A stretch of 64,000 nucleotides of DNA from Nostoc sp. RI_552 (GTDB lineage: Bacteria > Cyanobacteriota > Cyanobacteriia > Cyanobacteriales > Nostocaceae). The number at the start of each line of letters is the position of its first letter. Positions within the stretch are counted from its first letter, which is position 1. A program made the position numbers and the translations under genes. Positions 21,080-29,524 of this stretch are shown piece by piece. The notes beneath the pieces are model-generated. The model made no database searches. It worked only from the letters and a program-made list of their open reading frames with translations, and was not told the DNA's origin. The stretch is from assembly GCA_016124525.1 (NCBI GenBank), contig WGNO01000015.1, forward strand, positions 1 through 64,000, in the 5' to 3' direction.

Positions 21080-21120
21080 GTTTTGCTAGTAAGAGAGTGT
21101 TGATAATTCAAAGAGCAAGG

Positions 21121-21663
21121 CTATGATAGTTTTCTTTCTTTTATTGGTTGGGCGGGATTCCCTGCATAAACAGTCATGGATGCTAATGATTTAACAGCCA
21201 CTCCCCCTAGGGTTAATACAGCCCCTCTACCAACCCTCACTCCGGGGCCAATTACTGATTTGGCTGCAATCCAACTACTTTGTTCAATATAAATCGGGGC
21301 AATTTTTAACGCAAAGTTCAGGTCATTCCAATCATGATTGCCGGTGCAGAGATACACGCCTTGAGATATGCAGGCGTGACTTTCTATGGTTACATGGGCT
21401 AGGTTATCTATCCAAGCATCTTCACCAATCCAAACATAATCACCCACAGTCAAGCGCCAAGGAAATTTGACCCGCACCCCCGTCTTAATGCGAACACCTT
21501 GACCAATAGTGGCTCCAAATATCCGTAATATTTTCACTTTTACAGATGAAATGGGAAGCCAAGAAGTTGCAACTAACGGGGAACCAACGAAGTACCACAA
21601 AAGTTGTTTCCAGTACCTTGCGCCGGGGGTATAATTACCAAGGGTGTATTTATCTAGCCGCAT
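21121..21663 (-). CDS. WcaF-like colanic acid-type acetyltransferase (hexapeptide repeat)
   Basis: 180 residues from the ATG at 21663 (MRLDKYTLGNYTPGARYWKQ). Left-handed beta-helix hexapeptide repeats run from [17 protein letters not shown] to IGPGVRVGRGAVLTLGGV, with the His of GNHDWND typical of WcaF-like O-acetyltransferases. It probably acetylates a sugar of an exopolysaccharide. It overlaps the upstream YdcF-like gene by 14 bp, so they are co-translated. A GT2 gene lies upstream. Confidence 0.85.
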   Translation of the reverse strand: MRLDKYTLGNYTPGARYWKQLLWYFVGSPLVATSWLPISSVKVKILRIFGATIGQGVRIKTGVRVKFPWRLTVGDYVWIGEDAWIDNLAHVTIESHACISQGVYLCTGNHDWNDLNFALKIAPIYIEQSSWIAAKSVIGPGVRVGRGAVLTLGGVAVKSLASMTVYAGNPAQPIKERKLS

Positions 21664-22234
21664 AAAATGCTTCACGAAAACGAGGGTTAAAGCTGGCTCC
21701 AGTACGACCGGACACAATCCACAACAGTGAACGTCCACCATCCCGCATAATACGGAGTATTGATTCTCTTCCTTGGGAAGAGGAAATAGAAACTGGTGTA
21801 AAAATTATGCCTTGACTACCTAGAACTAAGGTGGCTATGGTTTTGGCTCTGGGCATATGGTAGTCTGAGGTAATTAAGTAAATGTGCTGTATATTCTGGC
21901 GCTTAAAATCATTTACTAGGGATGTAAAGTTGGTAACAGTGTCAACGGCGCGGTAATCCAAGTGAATGCGGTGGGTGATGTTTGCACTTTTAAAGATGGC
22001 TTGGGCTTGTTCTTTGGGAATACCAGTGGAAATCCATATATCTAACTGGGGATGTTTTTTGGCAAATTGAGCAGTGAATTTTTCTCGTTCTATACCTCCG
22101 CCCAGGGTCAGAATGGCTTGGGGATGGGGAGCTTGGTAAGCTGCGATGGCCATTCGGGTGGGAATTATGCTCAATAATCCCACTAGAAAACCTGCTAGGA
22201 TGAAAAACCAATTTTTTTTGTTCAGTTTCAACAT
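21650..22234 (-). CDS. YdcF/DUF218 family membrane-anchored protein
   Basis: 194 residues from the ATG at 22234. N-terminal membrane anchor (WFFILAGFLVGLLSIIPT), then the DUF218 core: AILTLGGGIERE, WISTGIPKEQA, DYRAVDTVTNFTSLV and YLITSDYHMPRA. DUF218 proteins act in envelope or polysaccharide processes. The C-terminal end overlaps the WcaF-like gene, supporting a polysaccharide role. Confidence 0.82.
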   Translation of the reverse strand: MLKLNKKNWFFILAGFLVGLLSIIPTRMAIAAYQAPHPQAILTLGGGIEREKFTAQFAKKHPQLDIWISTGIPKEQAQAIFKSANITHRIHLDYRAVDTVTNFTSLVNDFKRQNIQHIYLITSDYHMPRAKTIATLVLGSQGIIFTPVSISSSQGRESILRIMRDGGRSLLWIVSGRTGASFNPRFREAFYAAR

Positions 22235-22407
22235 AACATGAACTGAAATTATGTTTATTTCTACAGTATTGTAGAACCTATAGTTTAATCTCGGGAATAT
22301 CAAAGGTTGGGGAAAAATTGTACTGAGCTTAGTTCAAGTATATTTACTAATCCCTAGCTCATGTATGAATAACTACCGACATTTCCTGGAAATAAGCAAA
22401 TATTTGT

Positions 22408-23199
22408 TTAACTGTTACTCCCACTTGATGATTTAGCGCTTTTATTGAAACTAGCTTCTATTAAATTTATACTGAGGAGAATTTCTGCCAATACTCGCTG
22501 CAATGCGTAATATAAACCATATTTACCATCTAGAATACCTCCTTTGATAATCAGGCAATAAAAGAGCACAATAAATGGAGCAAAGATTTTTTGTTTACGA
22601 ATGCGATCGCCTAAACTGAGTTCATGATTGGGTGTTTCCAGGAGTTTTTTGGTTTCAATCACCATATAACGTTGTTGCGCCCATAACCAACGATTTAATG
22701 ATTTGCGATCGTCGTGGTGAATGTATGCTGTCAGTTGACTAGATTTACCCTCTACTAAAACTAGATGAGCGTGTCCATCATCCTGATAACTTGCTTTTTC
22801 TCTTCTGTACAATACCTGGCGGGGTGGAAGCATTGTACCTCGTAAAGGTTTACCAAACACACAATATTTAAATTTGGCAAAGTAGCCGTCAATGGTAGTA
22901 TCTAGAGGTAAATTGTTAATTTCATTAACTATTTCATCGGTTAAGATATAATCAGCATCTAGAGATAAAACCCATTGTGATTTAACTTGCTGTAACCCAT
23001 AGTTACATTGACAAGCAAAGGAATCAAACTTGCGTTTAAATACGGTGATTTGGGGATAATCTGAGAGAATTTCTAAGGTTTCATCTGTGCTGTAACTATC
23101 AATAACAATAATTGTTTTTGCCCAGGTGAGTTGTTGTAATGTCCGCTCAATGTTTGGTGCTTCGTCATAGGTGAGGATGAGGGGGGTAATTTGTTCCAG
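22408..23199 (-). CDS. Family 2 glycosyltransferase
   Basis: 263 residues from the ATG at 23199; ten further codons are open upstream. Nucleotide-sugar motifs: TPLILTYDEAPNIERTLQQL at the start, IVIDSYSTDETLEI and the DxD-type SLDADYILTDE. The C-terminal half has a hydrophobic helix (FAPFIVLFYCLIIKGGI) like the WaaE/KdtX-type GT2 enzymes. It is a likely lipopolysaccharide or exopolysaccharide glucosyltransferase, in a group with the YdcF and WcaF-like genes. Confidence 0.85.
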   Translation of the reverse strand: MEQITPLILTYDEAPNIERTLQQLTWAKTIIVIDSYSTDETLEILSDYPQITVFKRKFDSFACQCNYGLQQVKSQWVLSLDADYILTDEIVNEINNLPLDTTIDGYFAKFKYCVFGKPLRGTMLPPRQVLYRREKASYQDDGHAHLVLVEGKSSQLTAYIHHDDRKSLNRWLWAQQRYMVIETKKLLETPNHELSLGDRIRKQKIFAPFIVLFYCLIIKGGILDGKYGLYYALQRVLAEILLSINLIEASFNKSAKSSSGSNS

Positions 23200-23380
23200 C
23201 ATGGTTAGGGTGCAGTTAATCTTTCCCAAGTGTAATTATTAGGCATAAGTATAGTAAGGGGATGGCGCTGGATTACAGTATGTTTACATTGTGTATCTTA
23301 CCGCACAACTAGGGCATATTTTGGCGATGGTTGTTCACATATTAGGTATGGTCGATGGTTATTCATGGGGGGTAGTCGGG

Positions 23381-23428
23381 GGAATGAATTCCCTGGCTCA
23401 AAGCTAAAGTCGGTTTTTAACCCACTGA
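23381..23428 (+). repeat. REP-like palindromic repeat, copy A
   Basis: GGAATGAATTCCCTGGCTC, then AAAGCTAAAGTCGGTTTTTAA and CCCACT. It matches copies at 24158-24201 (same orientation) and 24641-24694 (inverted). It lies just 3' of the broken methyltransferase gene. Confidence 0.7.
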
Positions 23429-23457
23429 GAAATCATAGTTTCATGGCGGCTATATGC

Positions 23458-24114
23458 CTACTTCAGTGTGGAAGAACATAACATTGATTTCCACAAATAC
23501 GGTATTGCTCCAGCAAATTTAAATTTTATATCTTCATATCCCTCTGAAATCAGCAAACTTTTCATTGTTACGACAGAAAAAAACTTGATATGTCCACCAT
23601 CCCAAAGAGCAGTGAAGTGTTTATCCATTTTTCCGGAAATAGCCAGGGCTAAGTTTTTCAAATAACCATGATAGGGTGTAGTCAAAATTAACCGCCCATT
23701 GGGTTTGAGTAGTTGTTTAGTATTCCTAACTAGCTCTTTAGGGTAAAATAAATGTTCAATTACCTCGCAGGAAATAATAATATCAAATTGCCCTCCCATT
23801 TCTGTATAGGGCAAATCATATATACTTCCCTGGATAAAACGACAATCAGTAAATTTTTCCTGGGCTAATCTCACACCTGATTTGGAATCCTCTACTCCGA
23901 TAACTTCATACCCTTGTTGTGCAATTAAATTGGTTAAACTACCATTGCCACAACCAATATCTAAAAGGCGTGGTTTTGGTTGATTTTTTAAGGAGTGGGA
24001 AGCAGAAAAAATCATTTTTAATAAAGGATTAATCAGATATTAAGGATTAATCAGATATTTATGATGGTGCCCGCTCTCAGCATTGGGGTAATAATATTCC
24101 TGTTGATTAGACAT
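23458..24114 (-). pseudogene. SAM methyltransferase interrupted by an 18-bp duplication with in-frame stop
   Basis: The original start is ATG at 24114 (MSNQQEYYYPNAESGHHHKY...). An 18-bp tandem duplication (24025-24042 and 24043-24060, 17 of 18 bases equal) keeps the frame but places TAA (24040-24042) after YLINP. The remaining open part, from ATG 24015, is a class I methyltransferase: LLDIGCGNGSLTNLIAQQGY, FDIIISCEVIEHLFYP and PNGRLILTTPYHGY. The N-terminal ~33 residues are lost unless translation restarts at 24015 or reads through. Motif I survives, so a shortened enzyme is possible. Confidence 0.85.
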
Positions 24115-24157
24115 TAAATATTTCTCCTCTAAACAATTTTTGTAATTAAGCCACATA

Positions 24158-24201
24158 ATGAATTCCCTGGCTCAAAGCTAAATTCGGTTTTTAACCGACT
24201 G
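24158..24201 (+). repeat. REP-like palindromic repeat, copy B
   Basis: AATGAATTCCCTGGCTCAAA, then GCTAAATTCGG and TTTTTAACCGACT. It overlaps the 3' end of the RAYT relic and is inverted relative to copy C on the other side of that gene. Confidence 0.75.
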
Positions 24202-24582
24202 GTTTTGTGTTTGGGGATGATTTTGATTATTGACATAATCTATGGCTGTGGATAATTGATGACTGCCTAGGGACAATATACCATATCCTTCTTGCTAACT
24301 AAATTTTTGTGGTAACTTTGGCAATGAATGATTGTAATAATAAGCGCTACTTCCCTTTAAATTTTTCACACATTCGGCAATAGATAATTCAGGGGGAATA
24401 GAAATTACCACATGAATATGGTCTTCAATTCCACCAATAGCATGAATAATACAACCCAGATGATCAGCCTTACCAATTAAATAACCATGTACCCCATTTT
24501 CTATATCATGACTAATTAAAAGCTCACTTTTTTTAGTCGCCCGAACAATATGATAATACAACCGCCATAAAGCCACAATCAA
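24178..24582 (-). pseudogene. REP-associated tyrosine transposase (IS200-like TnpA), nonsense-interrupted
   Basis: The frame from ATG 24582 gives LWRLYYHIVRATKKSELLI, the HUH motif region GIEDHIHVVISIPP and YYYNHSLPKLPQKFS. A TAG at 24295-24297 then replaces the Trp usually found in FSWQ. The same frame continues QEGYGILSLGSHQL...AIDYVNNQN to a stop at 24178, giving the ~134 residues normal for the family. The gene is flanked by inverted REP-like copies B and C, the standard arrangement for RAYTs. It is inactive as it stands, because the catalytic Tyr helix near the end (SAYYYN) is followed immediately by the stop. Confidence 0.85.
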
Positions 24583-24640
24583 ATTGATGAATTAAATCAA
24601 AAAATCACAGAAAAAGTACAAACAACCTCAACCTACTTCC

Positions 24641-24694
24641 TAGTCCGTTTTTAACCGACTTTAGCTTTGAGACGGGGAATTCATTCCTCGGCTC
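24641..24694 (-). repeat. REP-like palindromic repeat, copy C (inverted)
   Basis: AGTCCGTTTTTAACCGACTT, then AGCTTTGAGACGGGGAATTC and ATTCCTCGGCTC. It is the inverted partner of copy B on the other side of the RAYT relic, 58 bp upstream of its start codon. Confidence 0.75.
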
Positions 24695-24800
24695 CCCCAT
24701 GTGGATAACCATCGGCAATGGTTCCTGTGTTCCTGAATATCCTGATACACTGCCGGCATTTTAGCGGCGATCCTATTCCATGTATAATTATCAAAGATAA
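24691..24800 (-). pseudogene. Relic of a glycosyltransferase C-terminus
   Basis: On the minus strand one frame reads IFDNYTWNRIAAKMPAVYQ, then DIQEHRNHCRW, before running into the REP-like copy C. The pattern Y-T-W-x-R-I-A-A...VYQ is the usual end of GT4-type glycosyltransferases. Stops lie just upstream, so only the tail remains. The assignment rests on this short stretch. Confidence 0.4.
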
Positions 24801-25004
24801 ATTACCCAGGTTGATCGCCCTAGGTTGGGGTATCTTGGCAGCAGTAAGACAAAGGCTGAACTCGTGAATAGGTAAGCACAACTAAGGTTGAATTTAGTCA
24901 TGACTTGAGTTTACCGTTGCTGTCTGTGCAACACAACGCAAACCAAATCAATATCAGTTAAACTTAATTAAATTAGTAAGCATCGGGATTCAATCGGAGA
25001 AAAT

Positions 25005-25808
25005 ATGACTGAATCAACATTGCTAAACTTAGATCAATCCACACCAGATTCAACCCCAGATTTTGTTAATCCCCCCACCCAGGACGAATTACTCTGTGAT
25101 GACGGCATCCCCATGGAAACCTATCGCCATAAACTGCAAATGGACTTACTAGTTGATCCCCTAGCAGCTTGGCTGGGGGATAAAGATGCCTTTGTAGGGG
25201 GTAATATGTTTGTTTACTTTAGTCCCCATCAATTGAAAAACCATGATTTTCGTGGTCCGGATATGTTTGCTGTGTTAGATGTTCCCAAGGGAGAGCGCAA
25301 ATGCTGGGTAACTTGGGAAGAGGGTAAAGGTCCCGATGTGGTAGTGGAATTGCTATCCTCTAGCACTGCTTCCAGAGACAAGACAGACAAAAAAGAAATA
25401 TACCAAAACAGGCTCAGAGTACCAGAATACTTTTGGTATGATCCCTTTAATCCCAATGAGTTTGCCGGTTTTATGATCAGGGATTATGGATATGAACCAA
25501 TCATCCCCAATGAGGAAAACAGGCTCATCAGTCAAAAATTAGGTTTAGCCCTAGTGCGTTGGCCTGGGGAATTTGGAGGAGCCAATGCTGTGTGGGTAAG
25601 GTGGGCGACTTTAGACGGGGTTCTACTACCTACGGCCCGTGAATTAGCCCAACAAGCCCAGCAACAAGCCCAGCAAGCCCAACAACAAGCCCAACAAGCC
25701 CAGCAAAGAGCAGAGGCTGCGGAATTGTTACTTGCACAAGAGCGCCAACAAAGGGAAGAACTGCTGGCTAAGTTACAGACAATGGGGATAAATCCTGATC
25801 AACTTTAG
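25005..25808 (+). CDS. Uma2-family PD-(D/E)XK nuclease-like protein (DUF820)
   Basis: 267 residues. Core motifs of the Uma2 family: VGGNMFVYFSPHQLKNHDFR, GPDMFAVLDVPKGE, GPDVVVELLSSSTASRDKTD and YQNRLRVPEYFWYDP, containing the acidic and Lys residues of the restriction-like fold. The C-terminus is an Ala/Gln repeat (QQAQQ units, ~residues 212-235) that should form a coiled coil, ending EERLLAK-like. Uma2 genes are highly multiplied in cyanobacteria and their role is unknown. Confidence 0.88.
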   Translation: MTESTLLNLDQSTPDSTPDFVNPPTQDELLCDDGIPMETYRHKLQMDLLVDPLAAWLGDKDAFVGGNMFVYFSPHQLKNHDFRGPDMFAVLDVPKGERKCWVTWEEGKGPDVVVELLSSSTASRDKTDKKEIYQNRLRVPEYFWYDPFNPNEFAGFMIRDYGYEPIIPNEENRLISQKLGLALVRWPGEFGGANAVWVRWATLDGVLLPTARELAQQAQQQAQQAQQQAQQAQQRAEAAELLLAQERQQREELLAKLQTMGINPDQL

Positions 25809-25874
25809 ATGTTGTTTTATAACTTTTGAAGAGGGAATTTTCATTTTAGAGAACAAAGATAAATTCCCTACTTT

Positions 25875-28800
25875 TTAACTATCCTTAGTTAAGGAACATT
25901 GAATTTTATCGGCTAGAATCTTTACATTAGGTTCTTGAACCATAGAGGCATGAGATCCGGGTACTTTATGGATTTGAGCTAAAGACTCTTGAGACCAACC
26001 ATAGCGATAAAACAACAAAGAAATTAGTTTTTCTGTTGGTCTTGAATTTACGCGTCCTTGTGCTATGAATAGAGTTATTTTTCCTTGATATCTATCCATG
26101 ATATATTTTTTGTCCGAAGTATTATTGGGATTGTATGTTGATTGAGGAATTTCATCAGGCTTTTTATCGGCTGTGTAAAAAATCGTCTTCATAATTAGTT
26201 GAATTAGTTCAATTAGTTGAATTAACTTTTTTGAATTCACTGTCAAGATTTTAGTTAATTGTTTTTTAAAAAAATTAAATCTAAGGTCATTTCCGAACAT
26301 ATCGAGTATGCCTAAAAAAGCGACCTTTTTTCCTTTTTGTTCAAGTTGTTTAGCTATCTCATAAGCGACTAAACTACCAAAAGAGAAACCTGCTAATAGA
26401 TAGTCACCTTCAGGCTGAATGGCCAGAATATCCTTTACATGATGAGAAGCAAGAGCTTTAATATTTTCTTCTGTTGTTCTATCTTCTAAGAAAAATATTG
26501 TATAACCAGATTCCAAAAAATAAAAAGAATATTCTTTTTCAAGATATTTACTCAAAGGAGTTGCTTCATGAATACCATTTGCACAAAAGAAAAAAGGTGG
26601 TTTATTATTCTGAGAATTAAGGGCTATCATGAGTGAGTATGGGTTAGGACGTAATCCATTACGACCTAAATTAATAATCAGCAATTTGTGATAATCTTTT
26701 GGATCAAGTGCATTAATAAATGAATTATTTGGCAGATCCACTAAAGGTTCATTCATTGAGTGAGCAATTTCTGCAATGGTGGGAAACTGGAAAAATGAAG
26801 TTAGAGAAAAATGCTGATCAAAGTTTTTTTCCATTTCAGATACGAGGGAGGCAGATAAAATAGAGTTTCCGCCTAATTCAAAAAAATTGTCATGTATTCC
26901 AATAGATTCATGTCCTAAAACTTTTTGCCATATATTAGCTATTTGTTGTTCTATATCATTACGAGGAGCTACAAATTCTTCCTCTAGGCATATCAAATTA
27001 TTATGGTGATTTTTATTTTTTCCTTCAATTTTATCCCTGGAGATATTCGGGGATAAATTAATCCAGTATGATTCACCCTCAAAAGGATAGGTGGGAAGTG
27101 AAATCGGTGAACATTGTTTGTAATCCTCAACTTTAGACCAGTCAATTTTTGTCCCTATTAACCAAAATTGAATTAAGGTAGCAAATAAAATATACACATA
27201 GTCACTGCTTTCAATTTTGTCATAATTTTTAATGCTTAAAGAACATACATCTAGGAGAATTGAATTATTATCTAATGATAAATTGGCTAGATTTTGTGAA
27301 TCTATGTTATTAAAGTCAAATTCTTTTTGCCATTGTTCAGGAGTAATACTTTGAGCAACTTTAATTGTATTACCTGTCAAATATGAAACTACTGGAATTG
27401 TTGGCAGTTGAAAATTATGAAGAGATTTAAAGTTTTTATTTTCGGTAATTATAAAAATTACATCTTCTAAAGTTAAAACTTCTGCTATGACTAAAGCAGT
27501 ATAAGTTCCCATACCGTAGGCAATAGACATTGCCGGATTGATTCCCCAGTATTGAAATAATTGAGCAACGGCATATTCACAAATGAAATCAACTAATTTA
27601 CTATGAAGGGAATTTTCTAAATTATCTTCTTTAATCAATTCTAGGAAAGATTTCCCTACATAGGAATCAAGCATTAATTCTAATGGTTCTAAAAGAGAAT
27701 CAATAGCCGAGTTATTTTTTTGATAAAAAAGTTGAATAATTGGTTTAATTTTATGACTTTCTCCAGTAAAAATAAAACCAACTGGCGCAGATTTTCTTCT
27801 TGTGATTTTCCCACTAAATACCTCTAATGATTGTTCATTACAAACATAACTGTTTAGTTGGATTTTTAACTGTTCTTTGGATTCAGTGATCACAGCTATA
27901 CGGTGTTGAAATTGCGATCGCCTAGTGTTAGCCGTAAAACAAATATCGTACAAAGAGGCTTCAGGGGTATGTTCTAGGAAAGCTTGGTAACGTTGGGCTA
28001 AGGCTTGTAAAGCAGTGGGACTTTTTGCGGTTAGGGTAAAAATTTGTAAAGGAGCAGGATTCAGTTCAACTTTTGCCTGAGAGGGGACTGATTCTAATAT
28101 CACATGAGCATTAGTCCCCCCCAGACCCAACGAACTAACTCCTGCTCGGATTAGCCCTGTGTCTTCGGGTAAAGTTTCTAAGGTTTGTTGTACTTTTAGT
28201 CCTAGCTTGGCAAAAGAAATTCCAGGATTAGGCTCTTGAAAATGTAAAGTAGGTGGTATTTGACGGTGATAAAGCGAAAGAGCAACTTTAATCAACCCCG
28301 CAATACCGGAAGCCGCTTCTGTATGACCAATATTGGTTTTCACACAGCCCACTCCACAGGGATTATCGGGAGTTCGATTTTTCCCCACCACTGCTCCCAA
28401 TGCCTTCATTTCTAGGGCATCTCCGATCAATGTTGCCGTACCATGAGCTTCAATATAATTAATGGAACTAGGATTAATATCTGCCTGTTGATAAACTTTT
28501 TGTAGGAGCTCAATCTGGGCTTGCATACTCGGTGCAGTCAAGCCATTACCCCTACCATTGTGATTAACGCCGCTTCCTCGAATAACAGCATAAACGCGAT
28601 CGCCGTCTGCTTGAGCTTGGGATAAAGGTTTTAACACAACGACTCCAATTCCCTCACCGCGAACGTAACCATCAGCTTTAGCATCAAAAACTTTGCAACG
28701 ACCATTCCCGGAGATTAAGCCTGCATTGTCAAACCTAGAAGCAATCACCGAAGAAAAAGTTAGATTTGTGCCACTGACCAAAGCTAAAGAAATTTCTCCA

Positions 28801-29318
28801 TTCCATAAGTTGCGACAAGCCTGATCTATGGCCACGAGGCCAGAGGAACATGTGGTGTTAATTACCAGACTTGCTCCTCGAAAATCAAAGTAGGAAGAAA
28901 CTCTATTTGCTAACATACATTCGACGGTACCAATGCTAGCAGAAAAGGTTGAATCTTCGTTGAGCAATTTCAGGTATTCACTACCAGTAGCTCCAGTAAA
29001 AACACCCGTATTTGTACTGGCTAAGTTAGCAGGAACTAGCCCCGCGTCTTCCAATGCTTCCCAAGTGGTTTCTAATAAAAGTCTGTGTTGAGGATCAATC
29101 TTAATGGCTTCCTCCGAAGAAATGCCAAAAAACGCCGCATCAAATTTATCTATGGCCTTTAGAAATCCGCCCCGACCCTTCATTTCCCTAGGGCGACCCA
29201 TCGGTACATCTGTGATAGTATCTACGCCGTCTCGAATTACCTCCCAGAATTCACTAGGACTATTTGCATTGGGAAAACGACATCCCATACCGATAATTGC
29301 GATCGATTGTCCAATCAT
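25875..29318 (-). CDS. Polyketide synthase module KS - inactive AT - ACP - TE
   Basis: 1147 residues. Ketosynthase ~1-410 with active Cys157 in INTTCSSGLVAI (usually DTACSSS), His292 (EAHGTAT) and His332 (NIGHTEAASG). Residues ~510-750 align with an acyltransferase, but the N-terminal GQGSQ is GFIFTGESHK and the nucleophile elbow GHSxGE is AYGMGT (600-605), so the catalytic Ser is Gly602. The ACP is at ~785-855 with Ser819 in ELGGNSI. The thioesterase is at ~905-1140 with Ser979 in AGFSFGSLV, Asp in GILDMFG and His in PGSHASM. The chain can be condensed and released, but extender loading must come from elsewhere or not occur. It lies divergent from lectin 1. Confidence 0.92.
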   Translation of the reverse strand: MIGQSIAIIGMGCRFPNANSPSEFWEVIRDGVDTITDVPMGRPREMKGRGGFLKAIDKFDAAFFGISSEEAIKIDPQHRLLLETTWEALEDAGLVPANLASTNTGVFTGATGSEYLKLLNEDSTFSASIGTVECMLANRVSSYFDFRGASLVINTTCSSGLVAIDQACRNLWNGEISLALVSGTNLTFSSVIASRFDNAGLISGNGRCKVFDAKADGYVRGEGIGVVVLKPLSQAQADGDRVYAVIRGSGVNHNGRGNGLTAPSMQAQIELLQKVYQQADINPSSINYIEAHGTATLIGDALEMKALGAVVGKNRTPDNPCGVGCVKTNIGHTEAASGIAGLIKVALSLYHRQIPPTLHFQEPNPGISFAKLGLKVQQTLETLPEDTGLIRAGVSSLGLGGTNAHVILESVPSQAKVELNPAPLQIFTLTAKSPTALQALAQRYQAFLEHTPEASLYDICFTANTRRSQFQHRIAVITESKEQLKIQLNSYVCNEQSLEVFSGKITRRKSAPVGFIFTGESHKIKPIIQLFYQKNNSAIDSLLEPLELMLDSYVGKSFLELIKEDNLENSLHSKLVDFICEYAVAQLFQYWGINPAMSIAYGMGTYTALVIAEVLTLEDVIFIITENKNFKSLHNFQLPTIPVVSYLTGNTIKVAQSITPEQWQKEFDFNNIDSQNLANLSLDNNSILLDVCSLSIKNYDKIESSDYVYILFATLIQFWLIGTKIDWSKVEDYKQCSPISLPTYPFEGESYWINLSPNISRDKIEGKNKNHHNNLICLEEEFVAPRNDIEQQIANIWQKVLGHESIGIHDNFFELGGNSILSASLVSEMEKNFDQHFSLTSFFQFPTIAEIAHSMNEPLVDLPNNSFINALDPKDYHKLLIINLGRNGLRPNPYSLMIALNSQNNKPPFFFCANGIHEATPLSKYLEKEYSFYFLESGYTIFFLEDRTTEENIKALASHHVKDILAIQPEGDYLLAGFSFGSLVAYEIAKQLEQKGKKVAFLGILDMFGNDLRFNFFKKQLTKILTVNSKKLIQLIELIQLIMKTIFYTADKKPDEIPQSTYNPNNTSDKKYIMDRYQGKITLFIAQGRVNSRPTEKLISLLFYRYGWSQESLAQIHKVPGSHASMVQEPNVKILADKIQCSLTKDS

Positions 29319-29524
29319 TAAGTTTTTTATCTTTACTTACCACCTAGGTTGACACAAATATATTATACACGCTAGCTTTGTTGCTGGTCAAGCTATTCCG
29401 TCGGAGTTGCCCCTTGGTCTAGCATATTCTTTTACGATGGTTTGTCTGTTACTGAAATTTTTGGCAACTCTAAGGGCTTGACTGTCAAATAAAAATCATA
29501 AACAAATAAGGAGTTTTTGTCCTA

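Noticed and set aside
24681..24881. 66-codon minus-strand frame
   Set aside because: The other frame carries the glycosyltransferase-like tail; this frame looks random.
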